Shown in pieces: positions 46,086 to 54,790 of a stretch of DNA of 64,000 nt (positions are counted from its first letter, which is position 1; every line of letters begins with the position of its first letter). Position numbers and translations under genes: made by a program. The stretch comes from JANQHO01 sp965218075 (GTDB lineage: Bacteria; Bacteroidota; Bacteroidia; Flavobacteriales; Schleiferiaceae): positions 1,116,001 through 1,180,000 of the forward strand of contig CBDCJZ010000003.1 in assembly GCA_965218075.1 (NCBI GenBank). The letters are read 5' to 3'. The notes under the pieces were generated by a model. That model was not told the origin of the DNA, did not search any database, and was given only the letters and a program-made list of their open reading frames with translations.

Positions 46086-46922
46086 TTAGGCTTTGCGATA
46101 TTTCAGCCTAAACTGATGCAATTCTATTAAGGGTTTAATAAATTCCTCCAACTGCATAATGTCCATCTGGCTGGCTGCATCACACAGGGCTTTGCTGGGG
46201 CAGGGGTGGGTTTCTATAAACAAACCATCTACTCCAGCAGCTATCCCAACTCTTCCCAATATCGGTAAGTACTGACGGGCTCCACCATTTGGGTTTGAAG
46301 ATGGGATACCGTATTTACGAATGGCATGGGTTACATCAAATACTACCAGGTAGCCGGTTTTTCCCATCTCGTAAAAAGAACGAGGATCTACTACCAAGTC
46401 GTTGTAGCCGAAGGTATAACCTCTTTCGGTAAGAATAATATTTTCATTGCCAGTGGATTCTACTTTTTGTACGGGTTTGATCATATTTTCAGGTGCTAGA
46501 AACTGCCCATGTTTCAGATTAATCACCTTACCGGTCATAGCAGCTTCTATTACCAAAGTGGTTTGCATTACCAAGTACGCCGGTATTTGAAGTACATCTA
46601 AAACTTCAGCAGCAGCCTTTACTTGGCTAGGAAAATGGATATCGGAAAGTATGGGTAAGTCAAATTCGGTTTTAATCTTTTCTAGTATACGTAACCCTTC
46701 TTCTAGCCCGGGCCCCTGGTAATAATTAACTGAACTGCGATTGTCTTTTTGAAAGGATGATTTGTAAATAATAGGGAGATCAAGTTTTTCAGAGACTTTC
46801 TTTAAGTTTTCTGCCACTGTCATCATAGTGCTGTATTTTTCAATTACACAGGGTCCTGAAATCAAAAAAAGTTGATCTTCGCCACAGTTAACAGAGTCTA
46901 GTTTTATGGTTTTTTTGCCCAT
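46086..46922 (-). CDS. kdsA: 3-deoxy-8-phosphooctulonate (KDO-8-phosphate) synthase
   Basis: A 278-residue TIM-barrel enzyme that joins arabinose 5-phosphate and phosphoenolpyruvate. It has LISGPCVIEKYSTMMTVAEN, YKSSFQKDNRSSVNYYQGPG, LSDIHFPSQVKAAAEVLDVL, VINLKHGQFLAPENM (with Lys), ILTERGYTFGYNDLVVDPRS and FVDVTH-like VVFDVTHAI. There is Asn at the metal-type position of NLKHGQ, typical of the metal-free class. It is full length. Directly upstream of the TalC-CBS gene, it marks KDO and LPS synthesis in this organism. Confidence 0.95.
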   Translation of the reverse strand: MGKKTIKLDSVNCGEDQLFLISGPCVIEKYSTMMTVAENLKKVSEKLDLPIIYKSSFQKDNRSSVNYYQGPGLEEGLRILEKIKTEFDLPILSDIHFPSQVKAAAEVLDVLQIPAYLVMQTTLVIEAAMTGKVINLKHGQFLAPENMIKPVQKVESTGNENIILTERGYTFGYNDLVVDPRSFYEMGKTGYLVVFDVTHAIRKYGIPSSNPNGGARQYLPILGRVGIAAGVDGLFIETHPCPSKALCDAASQMDIMQLEEFIKPLIELHQFRLKYRKA

Positions 46923-46971
46923 TTAAAGTGAAATTTGAAATATAGTTAGGTTTTTTAAGATCAGAATGGCT

Positions 46972-47625
46972 TTATTTCATCAGAATACCATCTGCCATCT
47001 TTAGGCTACGGTCAGCCTGAGAGGCGAATTTAGGGTTATGAGTGATAATAATAAAAGTATTTCCAAATTCCTCTCGAAGTCTAAAAAACAGCGTACATAG
47101 TTCTTTTGCGTTTTGAGAATCGAGATTTCCAGTGGGCTCATCTGCCAATATTACGTTCGGATTGTTTACCAGAGCACGAGCCACAGCTACTCTTTGTTGC
47201 TCTCCTCCCGATAATTCGGAAGGCTTGTGTTCCAATCGATTGTAAAGCCCTAAAAAATCTAATAGCTCTTTAGCTTTTTTTTCTACTTCGGACTTTTTCT
47301 TTTTGCTAATAAATCCCGGTATGCATACATTTTCCAAGGCTGTAAATTCCGGCAATAGGTGATGAGACTGGAAAACGAAGCCAATGTAGTTGTTGCGAAA
47401 ACGAGCCAATCTTTTTGGATTTAAAGAAAACACCTCTATTCCATCAATCGTAAGTTTACCTGAATCTGGTTTTTCAATAGTTCCCAGTATTTGCAGTAAA
47501 GTAGTTTTTCCTGCTCCTGATGCTCCGGTAATAGATAATATTTCACCTTTTTGGGCTTGAAAATCAACTCCGTTTAACACTTTAAGTTGACCATAAGATT
47601 TTTCTATGCTGCAAGCACTGACCAT
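46972..47625 (-). CDS. lolD: ABC transporter ATPase, LolD-like
   Basis: A 217-residue ATPase with no membrane part: ITGASGAGKTTLLQILGTIE (Walker A), NYIGFVFQSHHLLPEFTALE (Q-loop), LSGGEQQRVAVARALVN (signature), VILADEPTGNLDS (Walker B) and ITHN (switch). The SGGEQQR and LLPEFTALENV text is the LolD/MacB group used for lipoprotein release or envelope transport. Its permease partner is not adjacent; the broken FtsX-type permease at 49377-50625 is 1.8 kb away and may have been it. Confidence 0.88.
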   Translation of the reverse strand: MVSACSIEKSYGQLKVLNGVDFQAQKGEILSITGASGAGKTTLLQILGTIEKPDSGKLTIDGIEVFSLNPKRLARFRNNYIGFVFQSHHLLPEFTALENVCIPGFISKKKKSEVEKKAKELLDFLGLYNRLEHKPSELSGGEQQRVAVARALVNNPNVILADEPTGNLDSQNAKELCTLFFRLREEFGNTFIIITHNPKFASQADRSLKMADGILMK

Positions 47626-47843
47626 TGTAGTCTGACTAGTAGTTGTGTATATGTTTACTCATAAATAATTGGAAATGAATAAGCCCCTAAAAATAGATTA
47701 AAGTAAAATTTTAGCCAAACAATTGAAAATAAGACAATTTCTAACAAAAGTTATCTTAACTAAATCAATTGGAATGATATTTAATGCGATTATAGGCTGT
47801 TTTTCGAAAGGTAAAATACTTTCGGTAAAGTCAATTGAAACTC

Positions 47844-47852
47844 TATTTTTGC
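47844..47852 (+). promoter_or_regulatory. Bacteroidota-type -7 element of sucC
   Basis: TATTTTTGC at 47844-47852, 28 bases before the ATG, with TTTCGG at about 47820-47825, 18-22 bases upstream, as a weak -33 box. It fits TAnnTTTG. Confidence 0.5.
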
Positions 47853-47880
47853 GGCACCTTTATAAATTAATTCATGCTAG

Positions 47881-49071
47881 ATGAACTTACACGAATATCA
47901 GGGAAAAGAAATTCTGGCCTCTTACGGAGTAAATGTGCAAAGAGGTATTGTGGCTACTACTCCGGAGAAAGCTGTGGAGGCAGCTAAAAAACTGAACGAA
48001 GAAACTGGAACAGCATGGTGGGTAATTAAAGCCCAAGTTCATGCAGGTGGTCGTGGTAAAGGAGGTGGTGTAATGATTGCTAAATCGCTGGATGAAGTAA
48101 AAGAAAAATCTTCAGAGATTATAGGGATGAACTTGATAACTCCCCAAACTTCTATAAAGGGGAAAAAAGTACACCGGGTAATGATTGCCGAAGATGTGTA
48201 TTATCCTGGTCATTCCAAAATATCAGAGATTTATATGTCTGTAACGTTGAACCGTTCTACCTGCCGCAATATGATTATCTACTCTACCAAGGGAGGAATG
48301 GACATTGAAGAAACGGCAGAAACAACTCCTCACTTGATATTTACTGAAGAGATCGATCCCAAATTTGGTTTACAACCTTATCAGGCAAGGAAAATCGCTT
48401 TTAACCTCAATCTTAAGGAGCGGGCTTTTAAAGAGATGACAAAATTTATAAGCAAGCTATATACAGCTTATGAAAGCATAGATGCCAATTTATTTGAAAT
48501 TAATCCAGTATTAAAAACCTCTGACGATAAAATTCTGGCCGTCGATGCTAAAGTTACTATAGATGATAACGGACTTTTTCGCCACCCTGACTATGCTGCC
48601 CTGTGCGATAAGCGTGAAAAAGATCTTGTTGATGTAGAAGCAGATGAAGCAGGTTTGAATTTTGTAAACTTAGAAGGAAATGTGGGATGTATAGTAAATG
48701 GTGCAGGCTTAGCTATGGCTACTATGGATATCATTAAAATGGCGGGTGGCAACCCAGCCAATTTTTTAGATGTCGGTGGTACCGCTGATGCTAAAAGAGT
48801 AGAAATCGCTTTTCGTATTATATTGAGAGATAATAAAGTAAAAGCTATCTTGGTTAATATTTTTGGAGGTATTGTTCGCTGCAACCGTGTAGCCCAAGGT
48901 ATTGTGCATGCTTACAAAAATATCGGTAATATCGATATTCCTATTATTGTACGCCTTCAGGGTACCAATGCTGAAGAAGCTAAAAAAATAATTGATGAAA
49001 GCGGCCTGAAAGTACACTCGGCCATGCTGCTGAAAGAAGCAGCTGATAAAGTAAAGGAATTGGTAGGATAA
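47881..49071 (+). CDS. sucC: Succinyl-CoA synthetase beta subunit
   Basis: A 396-residue ATP-grasp subunit: MNLHEYQGKEILASYGV start, WWVIKAQVHAGGRGKGGGV (nucleotide grip), FEINPVL, NFLDVGGTADAKRVEIAF (C-terminal CoA-ligase domain) and LVNIFGGIVRCNRVAQGI. It makes ATP or GTP in the citric acid cycle with SucD, which is not next to it here; in Bacteroidota the two genes are often apart. It is full length and conserved. Confidence 0.96.
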   Translation: MNLHEYQGKEILASYGVNVQRGIVATTPEKAVEAAKKLNEETGTAWWVIKAQVHAGGRGKGGGVMIAKSLDEVKEKSSEIIGMNLITPQTSIKGKKVHRVMIAEDVYYPGHSKISEIYMSVTLNRSTCRNMIIYSTKGGMDIEETAETTPHLIFTEEIDPKFGLQPYQARKIAFNLNLKERAFKEMTKFISKLYTAYESIDANLFEINPVLKTSDDKILAVDAKVTIDDNGLFRHPDYAALCDKREKDLVDVEADEAGLNFVNLEGNVGCIVNGAGLAMATMDIIKMAGGNPANFLDVGGTADAKRVEIAFRIILRDNKVKAILVNIFGGIVRCNRVAQGIVHAYKNIGNIDIPIIVRLQGTNAEEAKKIIDESGLKVHSAMLLKEAADKVKELVG

Positions 49072-49376
49072 GATTACAAGTAGAAAATTTTGGTTTTGTT
49101 ATTTAAATATAGCATTATATTTTTAGCTAAACAAATAACCAAATTGTTGATAGATGCTATACAAGAAGCGAAAATGCCAAAGATGAAAAGATTAAGGTCG
49201 TACAGTGCTATAAGTATGGAAATTCGGAGATCATTGTTAGACGCTTTTTAGATAGACTAGAAGGAGGAAGAGAAAATGTTATTGAAAATCTACCAAAATT
49301 CTAATAATATCAATGCAAATGTTGACATTAAAGAGAAATAATTAATTATTCATACTCTGTTGATAAAGCCCAAAAA
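49072..49376. other. Interval with an unrecognised coding-like relic
   Basis: One plus-strand frame at about 49168-49300 (KDEKIKVVQCYKYGNSEIIV and FLDRLEGGRENVIENL) has protein-like composition, but I cannot name it and it has no start. Confidence 0.35.
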
Positions 49377-50625
49377 CTATTGCTCCGATCGAATAGCATC
49401 CACTGGATTTAATCGGGCGGCAACATAAGCAGGCACAAGTCCTGAAATTATCCCTACACTAACGGAAATAAGTATTCCCTGTAATATGTTTTTAAATGAC
49501 AAAGCTACATCAAAGTCGATTTGTGACGTACCAACTACTACTAAAACCCAAGCCAAAAATAATCCTATTATATCTCCAATTAAACATAATGAGGTAGACT
49601 CGAGCAAAAATTGTAGAAGAATAAAATAATTTTTAGCACCAAGACTTTTCTGTACCCCTATTTGATTAGTCTGCTCTTTTACACTTACAAACATAATATT
49701 GGCTATGCTAAAGCTTCCAATCACTGCTCTGGCCATGCCTATAACCCTAAATAGAAAATCTAGGCGGGATGAAATGATCGATATTTCGTTTAGAGTAAAA
49801 TTATTTTCTGCTTTGGGCTTCAACCTCCTTATAGAACGCATAGCTCCTTCCATATTATCTTTTAACTGAGTCAAATCCACATCAGGTCTTGGCCATTATC
49901 ATGATAAAAGCCCCTTACGATATTCAGTATTCGTAAGAGCGCGAGCAAAATTTACCGGAGTGATAATAGTTTCATCCATATCCTGCCCTACTAAGCTCTT
50001 ACCCTGCTTTTCGAGGATTCCTACTACTTTTAGCTTTCTTCCCAATAATTTTATTTCTCTTCCTATGGCCTCCTTGCTACCGAATAAACCATCAGCTATA
50101 TTATAACCTAATACTGCAATAGAACTTCCTGCTTTTGATTCTGATTGGCTGAAATAACGTCCTTTTATTAAATCAAATCCCAATATATCATAATATTCAT
50201 GTGAAACAGAAAGAATAGTGACATTTTCAATGCTATTTTGGGGATACTTCATTGTTTTTTGAAGTCTAAAGGCAAAAGCTGCATGTTCAGCAGTATTGAT
50301 TCTTTTCTCTAGTAATTGTGCCTCTTTGTAACTGAGTTTAGGAGGTCGAAAATATTTCCACCAAGCGTAATTGCCTTTACCCCTGTCCCCAAGGCCATTT
50401 CTGAACATAAATTACATTGCTTCCTAATTCAGATAGACTATTTCGGATGTTTCGTTCTAGGGAATCAACTATGGTAAATATCAAGACAATGATTAAAATT
50501 CCAATAGTAATGCCCAATAAACTGAGAATAGTACTTAGTTTATTAACAGCTAATGCATATAAGGCAAAATGGAAAGCTCTCCTTAAAATACTCTGAAAAA
50601 ACCATAGAAATACCAGAAAGGGCAC
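49377..50625 (-). pseudogene. MacB/FtsX-type ABC transporter permease, two frameshifts
   Basis: Three collinear frames make one protein of about 410 residues. 50625-50377 has the first membrane helix (LLGITIGILIIVLIFTIVDS). It shifts at about 50390 into 50408-49899, the periplasmic MacB_PCD domain (ILSVSHEYYDILGFDLIKGR, SSIAVLGYNIADGLFGS). It shifts again at about 49890 into 49880-49377, with the FtsX domain (FRVIGMARAVIGSFSIANIM, VKEQTNQIGVQKSLGAKNY) and AARLNPVDAIRSE. These are normal landmarks of a working permease; the two shifts break it. Confidence 0.9.
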
Positions 50626-50663
50626 AAAAATATGTAATTTAAATAAGGGAATTATATACTAAA

Positions 50664-51536
50664 TTAGACAAGCGGTATTTCATGTCTTGTTACATTCTGA
50701 GGCAATCCTACAAACTGAATATCGAACTTTAGTGATGGTTCAATTCTTGCGCTTGCGTTATGTATTCTGAATGATAATTGCCAACCGCCCTCAAAAGATA
50801 CTAGCAATGTGTTATTTGAGTTTTGTTTTCTCCGTATTTGTTCTATCCGGTCCGGTATTTTCCATTTCTTACCCCATTTCAATGTCCCATTGATATTTGT
50901 TGGCTGTATGGAGACATGGTTAGGCTGGCATACTACTTTGTAATAATCTTCTGTGCCAAGCAGATACTGAAAAAACAGCTTTGTAAACTGCCGCCCAAAA
51001 TCCTCACATAATCGCCTTAGCTCGTCCTCAAAAGCTGTTAAAACTGATAAATAGTAAGTAGTCGCTTTATTTGGAATATCTACAAATAACTGTCCTTTCT
51101 TGTTTCTCAAATCCATAAAGACAGGTTTTACCGCTCTCCAATATTTTGAGCTAACCGGATGGCCGCCCCATTCTTTTCCAAAATCAATTGTATCTGACAG
51201 TCGGGAATGTTTTACGGCTTGATGATTATGCTTTGCGGAAATTCCTATCTCATCATGATCAAGAAAAATAACAATGTCTCTAACATCTCCAAGTCTGCCT
51301 AACACGTCCTCTTGCAAGATGACCTGTTTCGGATCATTTATTCTTTCGTCATGGCATTGTAGAAATATTGTGCTCTCCAAGGCCGCATTATCCATATGGA
51401 CTTTGCTTGTTTGGGTGTCATAACACCTCTTCGCTATGTTAAGTGCTTTATTTTGGGCGATAGGTATTTCCGTAAGCTCGCTTATATTGAGAGCTAATGC
51501 ATACTCAAAGGCTTTACCTTTCTCTACTTGAGTCAT
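50664..51536 (-). CDS. HaeIII-type restriction endonuclease
   Basis: A 290-residue protein, complete. The central RDIVIFLDHDEIGISAKHNH-HQAVKHSRLSD stretch (residues ~86-117) has the D...E-x-K core of PD-(D/E)XK nucleases and matches HaeIII-family text. YWRAVKPVFMDLRNKKGQLF and VCQPNHVSIQPTNINGTLKW follow. HaeIII cuts GGCC; whether this one does is unknown, since its partner here is a Dam-like adenine methyltransferase instead of a cytosine C5 enzyme. The ATG overlaps the methyltransferase stop (TAATG), so the two are coupled. It ends 16 bases before the element end. Confidence 0.8.
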   Translation of the reverse strand: MTQVEKGKAFEYALALNISELTEIPIAQNKALNIAKRCYDTQTSKVHMDNAALESTIFLQCHDERINDPKQVILQEDVLGRLGDVRDIVIFLDHDEIGISAKHNHQAVKHSRLSDTIDFGKEWGGHPVSSKYWRAVKPVFMDLRNKKGQLFVDIPNKATTYYLSVLTAFEDELRRLCEDFGRQFTKLFFQYLLGTEDYYKVVCQPNHVSIQPTNINGTLKWGKKWKIPDRIEQIRRKQNSNNTLLVSFEGGWQLSFRIHNASARIEPSLKFDIQFVGLPQNVTRHEIPLV

Positions 51537-52381
51537 TAAACGCTGATGTAGTCATTACTTAATATCAAGACCTCGTTTGATTTCTTATCCGCGCCCATAC
51601 CGTATGTCCATTCAGGTTCGATAATCTTAAAGCCTGAGTATAGGTCCCTAATCATGGAACAGCCATTATACGACAATAACCAGCCATCTCTTTTTTTAAG
51701 CAGACCGGCTAGTTTTTTATGGTCAAAGTCTTTGTGGTGGTCTCCTTTTTTGCCGTACAGATTGCCGCCATTGGCATACGGTGGGTCGAGATAAAGAAAG
51801 TCATTCTCATGTTTAGACATGCTTTCCGTAAAGTCTGAATAATTTACATCGAAACCGGTTATTTTAAACTTCTCTAGCCGGTCTATGATTCTTTCCGTGA
51901 AACGAGGATGACTTGGCGACATACCTCCGGACATTGTCGTACCTGAAAATGATGAACGATTGAGAACAAAGAACTCAGTGGCGAGGGATCGCCTATCCTT
52001 GGGTTTTGCGTAATGCTTTTGTAATGCATAAAACTTGGTTTTACTCAATGGATAATATTTTCGTACCGCTTTAGCCAGCTCAACAGGGCTTTTCAACACT
52101 TCCTGCCAAAAATCAACCACTGGACGGAAAGCGTCATAACCGGAAACCTTTACACCTAATCTTGATGCGCACGCAAGTTCTACCGATGCGCCTCCAATAA
52201 ACGGTGAACAAAGCGTATCCAGTCCTTTTGGCAATAAATCCAGTATTTGGTCAACCGCTCTTGATTTGCCGCCTGGATAGCGTAAAAGAGATTTGGTAGT
52301 GGGATTATTAATGGGTTTTTCCTGAACTGGCCCGAAGACCATTTTAGCCACTGCCTGATCGAATTCAGCGTCAATCGGCAA
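51536..52381 (-). CDS. Dam/DpnM-family DNA adenine methyltransferase
   Basis: A 281-residue class D12 N6-adenine methyltransferase. It has SLLRYPGGKSRAVDQIL (SAM region), LCSPFIGGASVELACASR, the catalytic NDFLYLDPPYANGGNLYGKK and LLSYNGCSMIRDLY. All motifs are in frame. The start is uncertain: TTG at 52381 is the first usual codon. The native promoter and ribosome binding site seen in element B (32807-32872) are missing, cut off by the end sequence at 52401. It protects the sites of the coupled endonuclease; if its expression dropped, the host would be cut. Confidence 0.88.
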   Translation of the reverse strand: MPIDAEFDQAVAKMVFGPVQEKPINNPTTKSLLRYPGGKSRAVDQILDLLPKGLDTLCSPFIGGASVELACASRLGVKVSGYDAFRPVVDFWQEVLKSPVELAKAVRKYYPLSKTKFYALQKHYAKPKDRRSLATEFFVLNRSSFSGTTMSGGMSPSHPRFTERIIDRLEKFKITGFDVNYSDFTESMSKHENDFLYLDPPYANGGNLYGKKGDHHKDFDHKKLAGLLKKRDGWLLSYNGCSMIRDLYSGFKIIEPEWTYGMGADKKSNEVLILSNDYISV

Positions 52382-52689
52382 AGCAATGTTGTTTTTTTGA
52401 GGAACCGTATACTTAATTAGACAAGAACTATTTTTAGGATTTTGACGTCCGTTTTATTTTTTATCTGCTGTTTCAAGAATAGCCTTAGCAATATCTCTGG
52501 CACTTACATTAATTAGGAACTATTTTGTTTTTAATGGGACGTCCTAATGATCTATATAGGACTCTGTGTACATTTAATTGATTTAGTCATTTTGTACTTT
52601 TTTTACAAATCTACTGCAATTTAAGAATATATTGCAGAGTAGTTTAGGATTTCTTTACCCAACTCTCCCCCTCTCCCTCAGTTCGAATT
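52382..52689. other. Junction region between element C and the upstream transposase
   Basis: It contains a second IS1595-type end at 52401-52425 and, on the minus strand before it, a gene tail SARDIAKAILETADKK followed by TAA. That tail is in the same frame as the methyltransferase but separated by the stop. No complete gene is present. Confidence 0.5.
52401..52425. repeat. IS1595-type terminal repeat in the same direction as the element C end
   Basis: GGAACCGTATACTTAATTAG plus ACAAG. It differs from the element B end only at bases 5-7 (CCG in place of TTA). It has the same orientation as the end at 50647, so the two cannot be the paired ends of one element. Confidence 0.75.
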
Positions 52690-53450
52690 ATTATGCTGTT
52701 AAATCTTGATAGCGGAGATGTTTATTCTCCATTCCAATGAACCAATATTGACATTTGAGTAATAGCATCTAATCCCCGAACATTATGACGTCCTACAAGC
52801 TCTGTAACATACCGGTGAAGATGCTTGGAGACTCATTCTGTGATAAAGTACCATAATAGCCACGTTTAAGCATTGCCCAGAACGACTCAATACTAATTTT
52901 GGTATGAACATACTCTTTGACAAACTCATGCTTGAAAAGCAAAGCTATATCTGAATACCCCCTCATCAGTGAAAATTTGTGCGTCTCTTTTAACATTTTG
53001 CTTAATAAAATTCTGTATTGTCAAGCTATCTGTAGCAGATATTGGCTTTGCTTTAATGTCCCCTTTACGTTGTTTTGCCTCAATCACTGTAACTTTTCCT
53101 ACTGTCCCACGACAAATCTTTAATTTACTGTTTTGATGTTTATTCTTTTCTTTACCGCCAATATAGGCTTCATCAACTTCAACCACTCCATCGAGCTTAT
53201 TGTTGCTACCAGTCCAACCTTCTCTTATTTTTTGAGACATCAACCAAGCAGCCTTTTGCGTCACCCCTAAGTCCCTGTGAAGCTTCATGCTGGAAACCCC
53301 TCTAAGACTTGTAGACATCAAATATATTGCAATAACCCATTTCTGTAGTGGTAATTTGCTACTTTGCATTACTGTTCTAATACGGATATCAAAATACTTG
53401 TGGCAATTCCTGCAATGATAAGGCATAGGTTTTTTGTTCTTTTACCACCA
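52690..53450 (-). pseudogene. ISXO2-like (IS1595 family) transposase, frameshifted
   Basis: The minus strand reads MPYHCRNCHKYFDIRIRTVM (second zinc half), QKWVIAIYLMSTSLRGVSSM, VVEVDEAYIGGKEKNKHQNS (Asp), IFTDE (Asp), then a shift near 52970 to MRGYSDIALLFKHEFVKEYV and SIESFWAMLKRGYYGT. Further shifts at about 52830 and 52710 lead to PKHLHRYVTELVGRHNVRG and ENKHLRYQDLTA at the end. The first zinc half is missing at about 53450, next to a palindrome. It is a different family member from the one in element A. Inactive. Confidence 0.88.
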
Positions 53451-53454
53451 GATT

Positions 53455-53471
53455 ATTAGGCCAGGCCTAAT
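53455..53471. repeat. 17-base palindrome ATTAGGCC-A-GGCCTAAT
   Basis: Perfect 8-base arms around a single A, at the point where the broken transposase gene loses homology. It may mark a rearrangement or insertion scar. Its centre contains two GGCC sites. Confidence 0.5.
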
Positions 53472-53550
53472 TAAATCAGACATTAATAAAAGAAATAATA
53501 CTATAAAGAAGTCATTCATACAATAAGCAGGTACTATATATCAAATCAAT

Positions 53551-54570
53551 TTAACCAAAGCTAGGCATATCCTCAACATCTAACTGCTTAATCTCAAACC
53601 CCCTGAGATATGTTAATGATGTCTGGAGGTCTCTGTACCCCATCACCTGTTGCAACTTGGTTAGGGAGACAGTTCTTTTCATAGACTTTAACAGCACTGT
53701 ATGTCTAAATGAATAAAGAGTTTGGTCTTTCTCTATCAGGTTACTTTGCCTTTTTGTATTTAAACCACAAACCCTTAAAAAAAGTCTTGTGCATATGGGT
53801 CTTATATTTTCCACTTAAACATATCGTTTTCTAATGCGCTTTTAGGTTGATTTAAAAGGGCTTCGCGAACATATTGATATTGAGGTTACTGGAAATTATT
53901 CTGTTTCTTTTTCCCTTATTTCGCTCACCAGAGAGACTAATTTAAGATAAGTCATCTTTAAAATCCAACCAAGTCAAACACCTGATTTCTCTATGAGGCC
54001 TGAGTAGGTAACCATAGGCCAACAAACAACATATATACAATACTTAAATCAAAGGACATAATGTCTTTAAACATTAAATTAATATTCTTAAATGGTTTAT
54101 GAAGTTTCTCTTTTCCCCTTGTAGATTTTACATCAAAAACTGGATAAAGAAGTTTAAGATTATGATTTGTTCTGTGAGAACCATTATGCAATCTCAATAA
54201 TTGTTTGACATGGAATGCTGTAAACTTATCAATATTCAAATGATTGATTTTTAGTAATCCTAAATATCTCTTAACCTGCTTATTAGCCTATATTAAGTCT
54301 CTCTTGTAATATTCACTATAATTTGAGCTAATCTTTCTGTATAAGCCTTCATTAATTGCTGTCTTTAATTGTAAACTCATCCTTCGTTTCAATATTTAAA
54401 GGATTCCACCCATTAATAATTGCATTTTCAAAAGCCATGAGAAGCTTTTCTCCTTTCCCTCTCTCTTTACATCGATTAGGATAAATATTTGGAGTTAATT
54501 ACACTTTCATTCACATACCTATACCTAAGACCCTTAAATCTTAAAGAAATTTTCATCCTAGCCATTAGAC
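53551..54570 (-). pseudogene. Phage-type tyrosine recombinase (integrase), decayed
   Basis: Pieces in order on the minus strand: AFENAIINGWNPLNIETKDE (~54430), KISSNYSEYYKRDL, FTAFHVKQLLR, PHREIRCLTWLDFKDDLS (catalytic Arg, ~53990), and in a clean frame 53814-53551 LYSFRHTVLLKSM (His-x2-Arg region altered), LQQVMGYRDLQTSLTYLRGF with the catalytic Tyr, and VEDMPSF. Stops and shifts divide all but the last piece. It is a Bacteroidota prophage or island integrase. Confidence 0.85.
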
Positions 54571-54790
54571 TAAAAAGAGAACTTTAAACACGTGACTTTT
54601 TCTCTCATTCTGACACATTTGTGCCACATCAAGAGATAAAGATGTTAGCTATCTTTTTAATAGTCAGGCGCTAAGCAAAAAATAAACTGGAACAAACTGG
54701 AATTCATAACGCTGAGGTCTGGGATTCGACTCTTCTTCGCTACCGACATAAGAAACTACAAGGGGAAATCAAAAATAATGTCAGCCACAT
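54571..54790. other. Region between the integrase relic and the 3-hydroxyacyl-CoA dehydrogenase gene
   Basis: It holds the tRNA fragment at 54699-54743; the rest is featureless. Confidence 0.5.
54699..54743 (+). other. Worn 3' half of a tRNA-Met gene (likely attachment-site relic)
   Basis: The sequence from the anticodon loop (ATTCATAAC) through the variable and T arms to CTTCGCTAC matches the 3' half of the intact tRNA-Met at 34466-34539, with several changes. The D arm and acceptor 5' strand are absent. It lies just upstream of a broken integrase, as expected for an att site made by integration into tRNA-Met. Confidence 0.65.

Larger units (their letters stand above)
50647..52400 (-). mobile_element. 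IS1595-type end with intact restriction-modification pair (element C)
   Basis: At 50647 the sequence GGGAATTATATACTAAATTA is the same end as in element B, placed just after the endonuclease stop. The expected opposite end before the methyltransferase is absent. Instead the sequence GGAACCGTATACTTAATTAG at 52401, in the same orientation as the 50647 end, belongs to a neighbouring element with a broken transposase (52690-53450). The arrangement on the minus strand is transposase, end, methyltransferase, endonuclease, end. Confidence 0.7.

Noticed and set aside
34466..54743. A single genomic island bounded by the tRNA-Met and its fragment
   Set aside because: The two copies are on opposite strands and core genes (fabI, kdsA, sucC) lie between, so they do not delimit one island in the present order.
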